The position numbers were made by a program, and so were the translations under genes. From NCBI GenBank assembly GCA_964631175.1, contig CAZVWH010000033.1, positions 1 through 28,966 on the forward strand: a DNA stretch of 28,966 nucleotides, in the 5' to 3' direction. This document shows positions 1 through 7,873 of the stretch, piece after piece (position 1 is the stretch's first letter; each line of letters starts with the position of its first letter). The notes beneath the pieces were generated by a model. That model saw only the letters and a program-made list of their open reading frames with translations, ran no database searches and was not told where the DNA came from. The DNA is from CAZVWH01 sp964631175 (lineage in GTDB: Bacteria > Planctomycetota > Phycisphaerae > Sedimentisphaerales > Anaerobacaceae).

Positions 1-567
1 CATCTGGATTATGCAATCGCTGCCTATTATGTAATAGCTACTGCTGAAGCGTCGAGTAATTTAGCTCGGTTTGACGGTGTACATTACGGCTATCGGACGG
101 AGAATCCACAAGACTATATCGAAGTATATTCGAAATCGCGGGCCGAAGCCTTCGGCAAAGAGGTTAAAAGGCGAATAATGCTCGGAACTTACGCCCTTTC
201 GAGCGGCTATTATGATGCCTACTATTTGAAGGCTCTCAAGGTCAGGAATCTAATACGAAGCGACTTCGACAAGGCTTTTCAAAATTGCGATTGTATTATG
301 ATGCCGGTTTCACCTACGCCGGCTTTTAAAATCGGCGAAAAGGTCGCTGACCCGCTTACGATGTATCTTTCCGACATTTATACTATAGCCGTTAATTTAG
401 CCGGCATACCGGCTATTAGTGTCCCTTGCGGCTTTGATGAAAATAATCTGCCGATAGGTCTGCAGATACTTGCCCCAGCATTTGCCGAGCACAGGTTACT
501 GCGGATAGCAAGAATGTTCGAGACCCAAACTGATTGGCGTAAGAGGAAACCACCAATCATAAATTAG
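1..567 (+). CDS. gatA: Glutamyl/aspartyl-tRNA(Gln/Asn) amidotransferase subunit A, C-terminal part
   Basis: The reading frame is open from base 1, so the gene is cut by the window edge and only the last 188 residues are present. GatA is the amidase subunit of GatCAB. It hydrolyses glutamine and passes ammonia to GatB, which amidates mischarged Glu-tRNA(Gln) or Asp-tRNA(Asn). The visible part carries the family's conserved C-terminal blocks: LGTYALSSGYYDAYYLKA, then MMPVSPTPAFKIGE, then the NLAGIPAISVPCGF segment and the GLQILAP stretch. The catalytic Ser-Ser-Lys region lies upstream of the window. The stop is TAG at 565-567, followed by a terminator-like hairpin. gatB follows on the same strand, but 338 bp away rather than close-packed, because a palindromic element sits between them. 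Identity is very secure. Confidence 0.96.
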   Translation, partial: HLDYAIAAYYVIATAEASSNLARFDGVHYGYRTENPQDYIEVYSKSRAEAFGKEVKRRIMLGTYALSSGYYDAYYLKALKVRNLIRSDFDKAFQNCDCIMMPVSPTPAFKIGEKVADPLTMYLSDIYTIAVNLAGIPAISVPCGFDENNLPIGLQILAPAFAEHRLLRIARMFETQTDWRKRKPPIIN

Positions 568-570
568 TTT

Positions 571-593
571 AGCCCCCACGTTTCACGTGTGGG
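571..593 (+). terminator. Hairpin just after gatA
   Basis: Four bases past the gatA stop, a C-rich arm containing CCCACGT is followed by a three-base TTC loop and the arm ACGTGTGGG, then TCTTAT. The stem is imperfect and the T-run is weak. It may be an intrinsic terminator or another member of the hairpin repeats common in this window. Confidence 0.4.
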
Positions 594-696
594 TCTTATC
601 TCAAAAACGTTTTGAACGTTAGGACATTTGAATTTTGGATCCTTTGGCATTGCTCCCCTCGGCCCGGCTCGGGACAGGCAGGACAGGTTTGTTTCG

Positions 697-724
697 TATT
701 TAGTATTTCGAATTTAGGATTTAT
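697..724 (+). repeat. Four-unit degenerate heptamer array (NATTTNG type)
   Basis: Four consecutive 7-mers, TATTTAG, TATTTCG, AATTTAG and GATTTAT, lie in the gatA-gatB spacer. The same word family recurs in inverted form at 26947-27128. This resembles the short tandemly repeated repetitive (STRR) heptamers described in cyanobacteria. Confidence 0.6.
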
Positions 725-727
725 ATT

Positions 728-883
728 GCTCTGTTGAAAACACCATAACCGTCATTTCGAGCGAGCCGAAAGGCAAGTCGAGAAATCCATTTTAAACAGA
801 TTTCTCCATTTCGCCCCCGTGCTTTCTGCGAAAGCAGAAATGGGGGCTTCGGTCGAAATGACCCGGCACCTTTTCAACAGAGC
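728..883. repeat. Nested palindromic element (copy A) between gatA and gatB
   Basis: Outer arms GCTCTGTTGAAAA (728-740) and its exact complement TTTTCAACAGAGC (871-883) enclose an inner inverted pair GTCATTTCGA (751-760) and TCGAAATGAC (853-862). Further internal inverted words are GAGAAATC/GATTTCTC. No coding frame is seen in it. The architecture matches two other elements, at 19132-19286 and 28703-28875, although their outer arms differ. It fills most of the 338-bp spacer, which holds no gene. Confidence 0.75.
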
Positions 884-905
884 AGATTTATATGAGACAT
901 AACGG

Positions 906-2369
906 ATGAGTCAGTTGCAGTATAAAGTCGTTGTTGGCTTGGAAATCCACGTGCAATTATGTACTAAGAGCAAGATGTTCTGCGGTTGTGCGGTGGCATT
1001 TGGCCAAGCGCCAAACAGCAGGGTCTGCCCCGTCTGTCTTGGTATGCCGGGCGTTTTGCCGGTGATGAATAAACAAGCAATAGAATACGCAGCTTTGGTA
1101 GGTCTCGCTCTTAATTGTCAAATAGCTACTTTTACCAAGTGGGATAGAAAAAGCTATTACTATCCTGATTTGCCAAAGAATTATCAAATTAGCCAATACG
1201 ATTTACCGCTCAGCTCGAACGGCCATATAGAAATCCCTCTTGATACAAGCCAGACCAAAAAGATTAGGATAATACGAGCGCATCTGGAAGAGGACGCAGG
1301 TAAAAATCTGCACACAGCCGGCAATTTTTCACAGGTGGATTTGAACAGAACCGGCACGCCTTTGTTGGAGATTGTCACCGAGCCGGATATGAACTGTGCC
1401 GCCGAGGTGCGGCAACTGGCAGTGGAGCTGCAGCGAATGGTAAGATACTTAGGAGTCTCAGAAGCGGATATGCAAAAAGGCCACATGCGTTTTGAGCCGA
1501 ATGTTAATTTAATTATCACCAAAGATCGCACCGAATACAAAACACCCATCGTGGAAATCAAAAACCTCAATAGCTTTCGAGCTCTGGAAAGAAGTATCGA
1601 TTACGAAGCAGTAAGGCAGTTAGATGAGTTTATGGAAACCGGCAGAATAATGGAAGCTGGAACTAAATCCACCCGTGGCTGGGACGATGTTAATGAGGTG
1701 ACAGTGCTGCAAAGGGAAAAAGAAGAGGCGCACGATTACAGGTATTTTCCCGATCCCGACCTTGTGCCGGTGGAGATGGCGGAAGAGTGGCTCAAGAGTA
1801 TCAAGTCACGGTTGTGTGAGCTGCCGTTGGCAAAACAGATGCGTTATGTCAGTCAGTACGGTTTAAGTGATTATGACGCGGGCGTTTTAACTGCCGAACG
1901 CTCGACCGCTGAGTTCTTCGAGGCGGCTGTTGCCAGCGGCGGTGAACCCAAACGAGTCTGCAATCTACTGACGCAGGTTGGACTTAAATTAGCCAATGAG
2001 GCCGGTCGCAGCCTGACCGAATTGGGTCTGACAGCCGAAAACGTAGCTGAGCTGGCAAAGATGACAGATGCCGGTGACGTCAGTGCGACCGCCGCAAATA
2101 CAATTATACAGGAGATGACAACAACCAGCGATAAACCTGACGTTCTGGCTGAAAAGCTAAACCTGATTCAGAAAAGTGATGCGGGTGAATTGGAGGCAAT
2201 AGTTGACCAGGTCCTTGCGGAAAATCCGAAGGCGATTAGTGATGTCACCAGTGGCGGCAAAAAAAGCAAAAAGGCTCAGGGCTTTCTGCTCGGCCAGGTT
2301 ATGCAAAAAACCAAAGGCCGGGCAAATCCGAAGGTGGTTTCCGAAATATTGGCCAGGAAACTTGGATGA
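906..2369 (+). CDS. gatB: Glutamyl/aspartyl-tRNA amidotransferase subunit B
   Basis: The full-length 487-residue protein matches the usual GatB size. GatB is the kinase/tRNA-binding subunit of GatCAB: it phosphorylates the mischarged aminoacyl group, which is then amidated with ammonia from GatA. The N-terminal signature VVVGLEIHVQL is at residues 8-18. Zinc-site cysteines are Cys26/Cys28 (FCGC) and Cys41/Cys44 (CPVC). The block DYRYFPDPDLVPV is intact, and the C-terminal YqeY-like tail ends in GFLLGQVMQKTKGRANP. The ATG at 906 sits at the expected N-terminus, with only a weak purine-rich stretch upstream. The stop TGA lies about 40 bp before the assembly gap. gatC is not visible in the window. 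Confidence 0.97.
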   Translation: MSQLQYKVVVGLEIHVQLCTKSKMFCGCAVAFGQAPNSRVCPVCLGMPGVLPVMNKQAIEYAALVGLALNCQIATFTKWDRKSYYYPDLPKNYQISQYDLPLSSNGHIEIPLDTSQTKKIRIIRAHLEEDAGKNLHTAGNFSQVDLNRTGTPLLEIVTEPDMNCAAEVRQLAVELQRMVRYLGVSEADMQKGHMRFEPNVNLIITKDRTEYKTPIVEIKNLNSFRALERSIDYEAVRQLDEFMETGRIMEAGTKSTRGWDDVNEVTVLQREKEEAHDYRYFPDPDLVPVEMAEEWLKSIKSRLCELPLAKQMRYVSQYGLSDYDAGVLTAERSTAEFFEAAVASGGEPKRVCNLLTQVGLKLANEAGRSLTELGLTAENVAELAKMTDAGDVSATAANTIIQEMTTTSDKPDVLAEKLNLIQKSDAGELEAIVDQVLAENPKAISDVTSGGKKSKKAQGFLLGQVMQKTKGRANPKVVSEILARKLG

Positions 2370-2409
2370 AGATCAGGACCTGCGGTAAAATGGCGTTTTT
2401 GAAACCCGC

Positions 2410-2509
2410 NNNNNNNNNNNNNNNNNNNNNNNNNNNNNNNNNNNNNNNNNNNNNNNNNNNNNNNNNNNNNNNNNNNNNNNNNNNNNNNNNNNNNNNNNNN
2501 NNNNNNNNN
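2410..2509. other. Assembly gap of 100 N
   Basis: Exactly 100 ambiguous bases mark a scaffold join of unknown true length. Any gene or repeat downstream of gatB may be missing here. The flanking DNA from 2370 to 2999 contains no convincing gene. Confidence 0.99.
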
Positions 2510-2549
2510 CGGACTCAATACTGGATGTTTGATGTTAAATGTATGAGCA

Positions 2550-2657
2550 TTAATACCTAAGATACTTAGGTTTTATGTTTAACTTACGGTTTGATATTTG
2601 GTCCTTGATACACAATGGTAAATTTGAGATTCTTAATACCTAAGATAGTTAGGTATT
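2550..2657. repeat. Two copies of a small hairpin repeat (TTAATACCTAAGAT-type)
   Basis: ACCTAAG-ATA-CTTAGGT at 2555-2571 and AATACCTAA-GATAG-TTAGGTATT at 2635-2657 are two hairpins sharing TTAATACCTAAGATA. They lie about 80 bp apart in gene-free DNA next to the scaffold gap. Confidence 0.7.
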
Positions 2658-2916
2658 GTGTTTATTTAAATTTTCAGTCTTCGATATTAGAGAAAAGTCA
2701 AGTCGGCTTGTGACATGATCGATACTTGCCTAAGGTCCGCCGTGGGTAGAATGCCTGATACATGCTAAGTTTGCCGATTAGATTATGTTCGACCAGGCCG
2801 AGAATGACGTAAGCTGCGCAGCATGGCTTGCGCCACATGCTGTGCACCGCTTATACTTCCAATGAGCCTTATTAAAAAAATTGATGGCCTGACAAGTCAC
2901 CGCATTCTACGCTGAT

Positions 2917-2948
2917 GTTTGTCATTCCGTACTTGATACGGAATCCAT
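2917..2948. repeat. GTCATTCCGT...ACGGAATCC hairpin repeat
   Basis: ATTCCGT and ACGGAAT form a 7-bp stem inside a sequence of the form GTCATTCC...GGAATCCA. This type of dispersed hairpin is common in draft bacterial genomes. It lies downstream of the toxin gene and could act as a transcription end on the minus strand, though no T-run supports that. Confidence 0.5.
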
Positions 2949-2999
2949 ATCCCCGCGAAACTTGTCTTCTGTCCTCTGTTGTCTGTCTTCTGACCATTA

Positions 3000-3257
3000 T
3001 TAACGATATACTTCCCGCCTGTGGCCAATCTTGACTATATCGACTAACAACTCTTTGTCATCAATTGAATAGACTATTCTGTAGTCGCCCTGACGAATAC
3101 GATACTGCTCTCTCGCAGAAAGCTTTTGTGAGCCGATTGGTCTTGGATTTTCTGCAAGTGATTTTATTCGTTGGACGATTTTCCGCAGGTTTTTTCGGGA
3201 TATATCCTGCAGTTCTTTAGCAGCAGATTTCTTTATGGTTATCCTATATTTTGCCAC
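3000..3257 (-). CDS. RelE/ParE-superfamily toxin
   Basis: An 85-residue basic protein of the usual RelE/ParE size. It begins with a beta-strand/helix (MAKYRITIKKSAAKELQDI), continues with a Lys/Arg-rich helical region (residues 20-45, with the PRPIGSQKL turn typical of the fold), and ends in YRIRQGDYRIVYSIDD...VDIVKIGHRREVY, the conserved C-terminal strands and Arg/His-rich end. RelE members cleave mRNA at the ribosome and ParE members poison gyrase; the short sequence leans to RelE because of the HRREVY ending, but the activity is not certain. The start is GTG. It overlaps the antitoxin gene by 14 bp, so the pair is translationally coupled. Confidence 0.9.
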   Translation of the reverse strand: MAKYRITIKKSAAKELQDISRKNLRKIVQRIKSLAENPRPIGSQKLSAREQYRIRQGDYRIVYSIDDKELLVDIVKIGHRREVYR

Positions 3258-3477
3258 TTTTTTTGAGACTCTTTAAAACATTCTCAAATGCCAGGCTTGG
3301 TTCGCTCTTTCGCTCCTCAAACGCCGCCAAGTCAATAGAATCCTCTGCTAAAGAAATCTTTACTGCCTCTTCAACCAATTCCGATATTGTATGGTCTGTT
3401 TCTGCTGCTTTTATGCGCAGTGCATGATGTAGCACTTTATCTAAATAAATTGTAGTTCTATTTGTATTTGTTTTCAT
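3244..3477 (-). CDS. Ribbon-helix-helix antitoxin of the RelE-type pair
   Basis: A 77-residue protein starting NRTTIYLDKVLHHALRIKAAETDHTISELVEEAVK, a ribbon-helix-helix DNA-binding domain (strand at about residues 6-10, then two helices). The C-terminal tail (ESDLAAFEERKSEPSLAFENVLKSLKK-like, acidic then basic) would bind and neutralise the toxin. The ATG at 3477 is chosen because AAGAGG lies seven bases upstream, and because the next upstream ATG (3498) is inside the -10 box of the promoter and cannot be in the transcript. It is first gene of the pair and is expected to repress its own promoter. Confidence 0.9.
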   Translation of the reverse strand: MKTNTNRTTIYLDKVLHHALRIKAAETDHTISELVEEAVKISLAEDSIDLAAFEERKSEPSLAFENVLKSLKKSGKI

Positions 3478-3495
3478 ATTTTGCCTCTTAATAAA

Positions 3496-3525
3496 CATTA
3501 TAGTGTTAAAACGCTATGATGTCAA
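3496..3525 (-). promoter_or_regulatory. Consensus sigma-70 promoter with palindromic operator for the toxin-antitoxin pair
   Basis: On the minus strand the sequence reads TTGACA (3525-3520), a 17-bp spacer, then TATAAT (3502-3497): both hexamers are perfect consensus. An imperfect 26-bp palindrome (3496-3521; 10 of 13 pairs match) fills the spacer and covers the -10 box, exactly where a ribbon-helix-helix repressor would block RNA polymerase. The antitoxin start follows about 20 bases downstream. Confidence 0.85.
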
Positions 3526-3600
3526 AATGTTTTATTTGTATCTATAGTAATTTACTTTAACTTTTTAGGAATGACGCCATATCAAGCATCAATTCACAAT

Positions 3601-3675
3601 TAATCCGTGTTAATCCGCGGCAGTCCGTGTTTCAGTCTGTGTCCATCCGTGTTCAAGTCTGTGTTTGTCCATGCT
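3601..3675. repeat. Degenerate ATCCGTGTTA-type repeat tract
   Basis: About seven variants of A(T/G)TC(C/T)GTGTT follow one another with a period of about 10-11 bases. The same words recur at about 26740-26765. No protein is coded. With the T-rich tract that follows, this fills the gene-free 3526-3974. Confidence 0.6.
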
Positions 3676-3751
3676 CGAGCAAGTTGTGTGCCATAGATAA
3701 AAATTTTTCTGACAAGTCAAATACAAAATTGTAGGGGTGTTAAAAAGTGAG

Positions 3752-3905
3752 CAAAAGTTGATAATTTTTGATTAAAAGTGGTTCATTTCTGTAATTTTCT
3801 GCTAATTTTTGCTCATTTTTGACATTTTTTGCTCATTTCCGATTTTGCACTTAAGCGATTGTGAATTATGCACTTAGGACTATTTTCCAAAAAAGTCCTA
3901 ACAAC
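3752..3905. repeat. T-rich direct repeats and a hairpin downstream of mtaB
   Basis: TTTTTGCTCATTT-like words repeat between about 3760 and 3842. They are followed by TTAGGACT...AGTCCTAA (about 3874-3901), a hairpin flanked by a further CACTTAG/CTAAGTG pair. This lies downstream of mtaB and could contribute to transcription termination. No gene is seen. Confidence 0.45.
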
Positions 3906-3974
3906 TAAGTGTCCATTTGCTCATCTCTACATATAGGTAAAACAAATATTAATAATGGATGTAAATTATCCAGA

Positions 3975-5372
3975 TCATGCCCCTAAATTGCCATTGGAAA
4001 TGGCTTCTCCAATTACTCCATCTTTTCCATTTTGAAGCAGCTTTACTTTTACCAGATCATTAGCCCTCAGCCTATCGGTTGAACTATTTAGATAAACATA
4101 AAAATATCTCTCGGCTCTGCCACGAGGTCTGTTGGTACTGTTTTCCAGTAAAACTTCGGCTGTTTCGCCTGTAAATTGCTGTCTATAAGCGCTCTGCAAA
4201 TTTCTATCCAACTCACGCAATATTTTCGACCGCTCTTTTATAACCTTAGTATCTACAGTATCTTGCATATTCGCAGCAGCGGTGCCTTTTCGCATCGAAA
4301 AGGTAAAAACGTGCATTTTGGCAAAGCCAACTTCTTTGGCTAATGCAACGGTTTGCTCGTAATCAGCTTCAGTTTCAGTAGGAAAACCAACGATAATATC
4401 GGTCGTTATGGCTGGTCTATCCAGCCGGGTTTTAATAAGTTCCACCTTCTCTCTAAAATCGTCAGAGTTATATTGCCTGCACATCTTTTTAAGGATAGCG
4501 TTTGAGCCGGACTGAAGCGATAAGTGCAAGTGTGGCATAATGTTACGGTGCTTGCAGAAAACATCGAGAAGTCGCGGCGTGACATCAGACGGCTCTAATG
4601 AGCTTAGCCTGAGCCTTGCAAGGCCGGGGATTTGCGCTAATTCATCGAGCAAATTAGCTAAGTTATCATTTTGATTGCTTGGCCAGCTTTTTCTTCTGAC
4701 GGTTTGCTGGCCGTAAGCACCGAGGAATACGCCGGTTATGACAATTTCTTTATGGCCGGCTGCTACAAGATCTCGCGCTTCCTGCAGGGCCGAATCGACG
4801 GGTTTGCTATGAACAAATGGGCGGGTTTTAGGTACAATACAATAGGAACAATATCCATCACAGCCGTCCTGGATTTTTAGAAAAGCCCTTGTATGGCCCT
4901 TAAAAGAGGTTAGGGATGGAAGCTCAGCGTATGAGGCTAAGTACTTTTTACGCCTGAAGTTATCATCGTATTCAGTTTTAATTACAGTGTCTTGACGAAG
5001 CGAAAATTCTTGCGAATTTGAGAAGGAAGCTTCGCCGGTTGTTATTTGGCTTAATTTGCCGGCAAGCTCTTCTCGACGCCTAATTAGGCAGAGGTTTTCA
5101 TCAAGGCCGTTGAGCTCAGCAGTTTGGATGCTGGGCAAGCATCCACAAACTACGATGGTAGCATTAGGGCTTAGCTTTTGGGCTTTTCTGATATATTGTC
5201 GACTTTTAGCGGAGGCGGTATGGGTTACGCAGCAGGTATTGACAATAATCAAGTCGGGTTTATTAGGCATTTCGATATGTTTGAGTCCAAGCTGCTCGAG
5301 CAACTGCCGAATCTGCTGGCTTTCATACTGATTAACTTTGCAGCCGAGAGTATTTATGGAAAAAGTCTTCAT
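3975..5372 (-). CDS. mtaB: MtaB: tRNA t6A37 methylthiotransferase (radical SAM)
   Basis: A 465-residue methylthiotransferase that converts t6A to ms2t6A at position 37 of tRNAs reading ANN codons. The N-terminal UPF0004 domain holds three cluster cysteines: Cys11 (LGCKVNQYES), Cys47 or Cys48 (VNTCCVT) and Cys78 (CGC). The radical SAM motif CDGYCSYC gives Cys171, Cys175 and Cys178, and the C-terminal TRAM domain (GETAEVLLE...VKVKLLQN) is complete. The CKVNQYES form and the VNTCCVT motif place it in the MtaB/YqeV clade rather than MiaB or RimO. ATG 5372 is preferred over an upstream in-frame TTG (5411), which precedes the conserved domain by 13 non-conserved residues and overlaps a possible -35 (TTGTCA). 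It is divergent from the pilus-like operon, sharing a 78-bp spacer. Confidence 0.93.
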   Translation of the reverse strand: MKTFSINTLGCKVNQYESQQIRQLLEQLGLKHIEMPNKPDLIIVNTCCVTHTASAKSRQYIRKAQKLSPNATIVVCGCLPSIQTAELNGLDENLCLIRRREELAGKLSQITTGEASFSNSQEFSLRQDTVIKTEYDDNFRRKKYLASYAELPSLTSFKGHTRAFLKIQDGCDGYCSYCIVPKTRPFVHSKPVDSALQEARDLVAAGHKEIVITGVFLGAYGQQTVRRKSWPSNQNDNLANLLDELAQIPGLARLRLSSLEPSDVTPRLLDVFCKHRNIMPHLHLSLQSGSNAILKKMCRQYNSDDFREKVELIKTRLDRPAITTDIIVGFPTETEADYEQTVALAKEVGFAKMHVFTFSMRKGTAAANMQDTVDTKVIKERSKILRELDRNLQSAYRQQFTGETAEVLLENSTNRPRGRAERYFYVYLNSSTDRLRANDLVKVKLLQNGKDGVIGEAISNGNLGA

Positions 5373-5450
5373 AATATGATATAATTTATATGGGAAGATA
5401 TAAATTGACAAGGTTAATGAATTGAGAAGCCATAAAGTGGGAGGTTTGTC

Positions 5451-7769
5451 ATGGCGGCTGTAACCGATACGGTTTGGTCATTAGATTTAGGCAACAATTC
5501 GCTAAAGGCATTGCGTTTAGCCAATGTCGGCGGTGTTGTACAAGTAATCGGCTTCGATCACATTCAGCACGGTAAAATTCTTTCTGGAAGTGGAGTCAAA
5601 CCAACTGAAAGCGATGAGCTGATTGCACTAAGTTTACGCCAATTTGTACAACGAAATAATTTGGGTAACGATGAGATAATTATTTCTGTACCAAGTCAAA
5701 ACAGCTTTGCACGATTTGTAAACCTGCCGCCCGTTGAGCCGAAACGCATTCCGGAAATCGTCAGATTTGAAGCAGTTCAGCAGATTCCTTTTGATATCAA
5801 CGATGTGGAATGGGATTGGCAGTTGATGGCCGAAGCCGACAGCCCTGAAAAGAAAGTAGGAATTTTTGCGATTAAAAAAGATGTGGCAAACTCGACACTG
5901 GAGCATTTTGAAAGAGAAGATATTCGAGTCAGCTATATTCAGATGGTACCAATGGCGCTGTACAACTACATATTGTATGACCATGCTGAGTTGCTAAAAT
6001 CGGATAATCAAGCCGTCGTTGTTCTTAATGTCGGGGCGGAAAATACCGATTTGATTGTCTGCACGAAGTCGGCAGTCTGGCAACGCTGCATCCTTATAGG
6101 TGGTAACACCTTTACCAAGGCGATAGCAAATGCTTTCAAACTTAATTTTGAAAAAGCAGAAAAACTAAAACGTACAGCTTCGGTAAGCAAATATGCCCGT
6201 CAGATTCTTCAAGCGATGAAGCCGGTTTTTACGGATTTAGTCTCTGAAGTGCAGCGGTCTTTGGGCTTTTATAATAGCTCCAATCCCAATGCTAAAATTG
6301 TCAAAGTCATCGCAATGGGCGGAGGGACAAAATTACGTGGTCTGCTCAAATATTTACAACAGAGTTTGCAACTACCGGTCGAGCGGCCTGATTCATTTAG
6401 AAAACTTGCCGTCGGTACTGGTGTTTCAGCAGCAAAATTCCACGAAAACGTCAGCGACTTCGGCGTCGTTTACGGTCTCGCAGTGCAGGGCTTGGGCTTG
6501 GCGGCAGTAACCGGTAATCTGCTGCCTCGTAGTATCGCAAGGTCTATGGCATGGGCGAGTAAAGGAAAATATTTCGCCGCTGCTGCTTGTTTGTTGCTTC
6601 TGGTTTCACTTATGGCATTGGCCAGAACCGCTATGGACAAATTCAATTATGCAAGAAACGATCAGATTCGACAGGATATCAGCACAATTATCAATGCTGC
6701 TACGCAGACCCACAATCAACTCCAGGAACAAAAGCGTAGAAGCTCAGAATTACAAGACATTATACAAAAGCAATTTGAGCCTTTTAAATATCGTGAAGCA
6801 GTTCCACTACTGCATGAAACTATACTCGCAATTTTACCGAAAGCACAAAATAATCCCGCGCAAAAGGAACTTTACGAGGCTTTTGCCAAAGGCGATATAG
6901 AAACCGTTATGCGTACCCCTCGCAAGGACCGAAAGCAGCTATTTATAACCATTATGTCCGTTTACTTCTCAAATGATCTTGACACAGCACAATTTGGTGC
7001 CACGGCTATGATGAGAAAAGACAGCATGGGTTTAATGTTAGATGAGGGAATGGAAGGCTATGATTTTATGTATGATGAGATGATGATGATGGATCCGGCT
7101 GCACAATCCCGATATTATCCGGACTCCACCTTCGGAAGTCAGCAAGCTCAGGTTGAAAAGAAATCAGGATTTGTCGTTACTATAGCCGGCTATAGTCCCT
7201 ATAAGGACATAGGCAAATTGCTGGACCCTCCTGGAGTGGGAGATAATCACAGTGAATGGGGATTTATTACTCGACTACAGCACCTTGATGAAGTTGTTGA
7301 CGGCAATTGTCCGTTCGAGCTGTACAAAAAAGCCAGTAAAGAACATTACAGACTGGATAAAGGTCAGGTGGACTTATCCGCGGATGTGCCTGCAGGTATC
7401 GGGATTATGGATGTTAAATATGGATTGGACGTCCAAATTGCGCCCGGCCCCTCACGCGCATCCGGCGTAGCCAGCGACGGACGGATTCTGATAGACCCTA
7501 TGACAAGAGAAACCATCAGTAAGGTTGCTATGCTGGACGAGTATGGAAAAGAAATAATCGACCGCAGAAGAGGTAATCCTATGTATGAAGCTAATGACTC
7601 TTGGTTCATATTAAACTTTAAAGTTGTCTGGGAAGATGCACCCAGTCCGCCGCAGCCGGCTGCGGCGGCTATGTCGCCCTATGGAGCCACTCGTGCTCGT
7701 CCTCGTCCTCCTACTTCTTCATCGAGCAGCAAAAGTAGTACCAGTGGAGCGGGAAACATTGAATTCTAA
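5451..7769 (+). CDS. PilM-type actin-like ATPase fused to a membrane-anchored PilN-like half
   Basis: Residues 8-345 are a PilM domain: SLDLGNNSLKALRL (phosphate loop 1, about 10-23), VVVLNVGAENTDLIVC (loop 2, about 188-203) and VIAMGGGTKLRGL (adenosine loop, about 286-298). Known PilM proteins are cytoplasmic, about 350 residues, and bind the tail of the separate PilN. Here the chain continues: a single membrane helix (about 373-393, FAAAACLLLLVSLMALA), a heptad-like helix (about 400-440), a Met/Asp-rich stretch (about 520-555) and an alpha/beta region starting GFVVTIAGYSPYKD (about 572), ending in a Pro/Ser-rich tail. This order matches PilM followed by PilN, so I infer a natural fusion, 772 residues long. 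A strong ribosome site (GTGGGAGG) precedes ATG 5451. It is first of three co-directional genes. Secretin, ATPase and pilin genes are not in the window. Confidence 0.85.
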   Translation: MAAVTDTVWSLDLGNNSLKALRLANVGGVVQVIGFDHIQHGKILSGSGVKPTESDELIALSLRQFVQRNNLGNDEIIISVPSQNSFARFVNLPPVEPKRIPEIVRFEAVQQIPFDINDVEWDWQLMAEADSPEKKVGIFAIKKDVANSTLEHFEREDIRVSYIQMVPMALYNYILYDHAELLKSDNQAVVVLNVGAENTDLIVCTKSAVWQRCILIGGNTFTKAIANAFKLNFEKAEKLKRTASVSKYARQILQAMKPVFTDLVSEVQRSLGFYNSSNPNAKIVKVIAMGGGTKLRGLLKYLQQSLQLPVERPDSFRKLAVGTGVSAAKFHENVSDFGVVYGLAVQGLGLAAVTGNLLPRSIARSMAWASKGKYFAAAACLLLLVSLMALARTAMDKFNYARNDQIRQDISTIINAATQTHNQLQEQKRRSSELQDIIQKQFEPFKYREAVPLLHETILAILPKAQNNPAQKELYEAFAKGDIETVMRTPRKDRKQLFITIMSVYFSNDLDTAQFGATAMMRKDSMGLMLDEGMEGYDFMYDEMMMMDPAAQSRYYPDSTFGSQQAQVEKKSGFVVTIAGYSPYKDIGKLLDPPGVGDNHSEWGFITRLQHLDEVVDGNCPFELYKKASKEHYRLDKGQVDLSADVPAGIGIMDVKYGLDVQIAPGPSRASGVASDGRILIDPMTRETISKVAMLDEYGKEIIDRRRGNPMYEANDSWFILNFKVVWEDAPSPPQPAAAAMSPYGATRARPRPPTSSSSSKSSTSGAGNIEF

Positions 7770-7808
7770 AAACGCAACATAAAAGACCGTTGCTCGCCTG
7801 TTATGCAA

Positions 7809-7823
7809 TCCGCCTCCGGCGGA
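7809..7823. repeat. GC mini-palindrome TCCGCC-TCC-GGCGGA
   Basis: A perfect 6-bp-arm palindrome in the 104-bp spacer after the PilM fusion gene. Near-identical copies occur at 11291-11304, 15703-15717, 21888-21906 and 22903-22923, those four inside reading frames. Confidence 0.75.
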
Positions 7824-7873
7824 GAAGTATTGAACTAAGAAAGTAGATTGGCAAAATAGATTGGTGAGACAAA

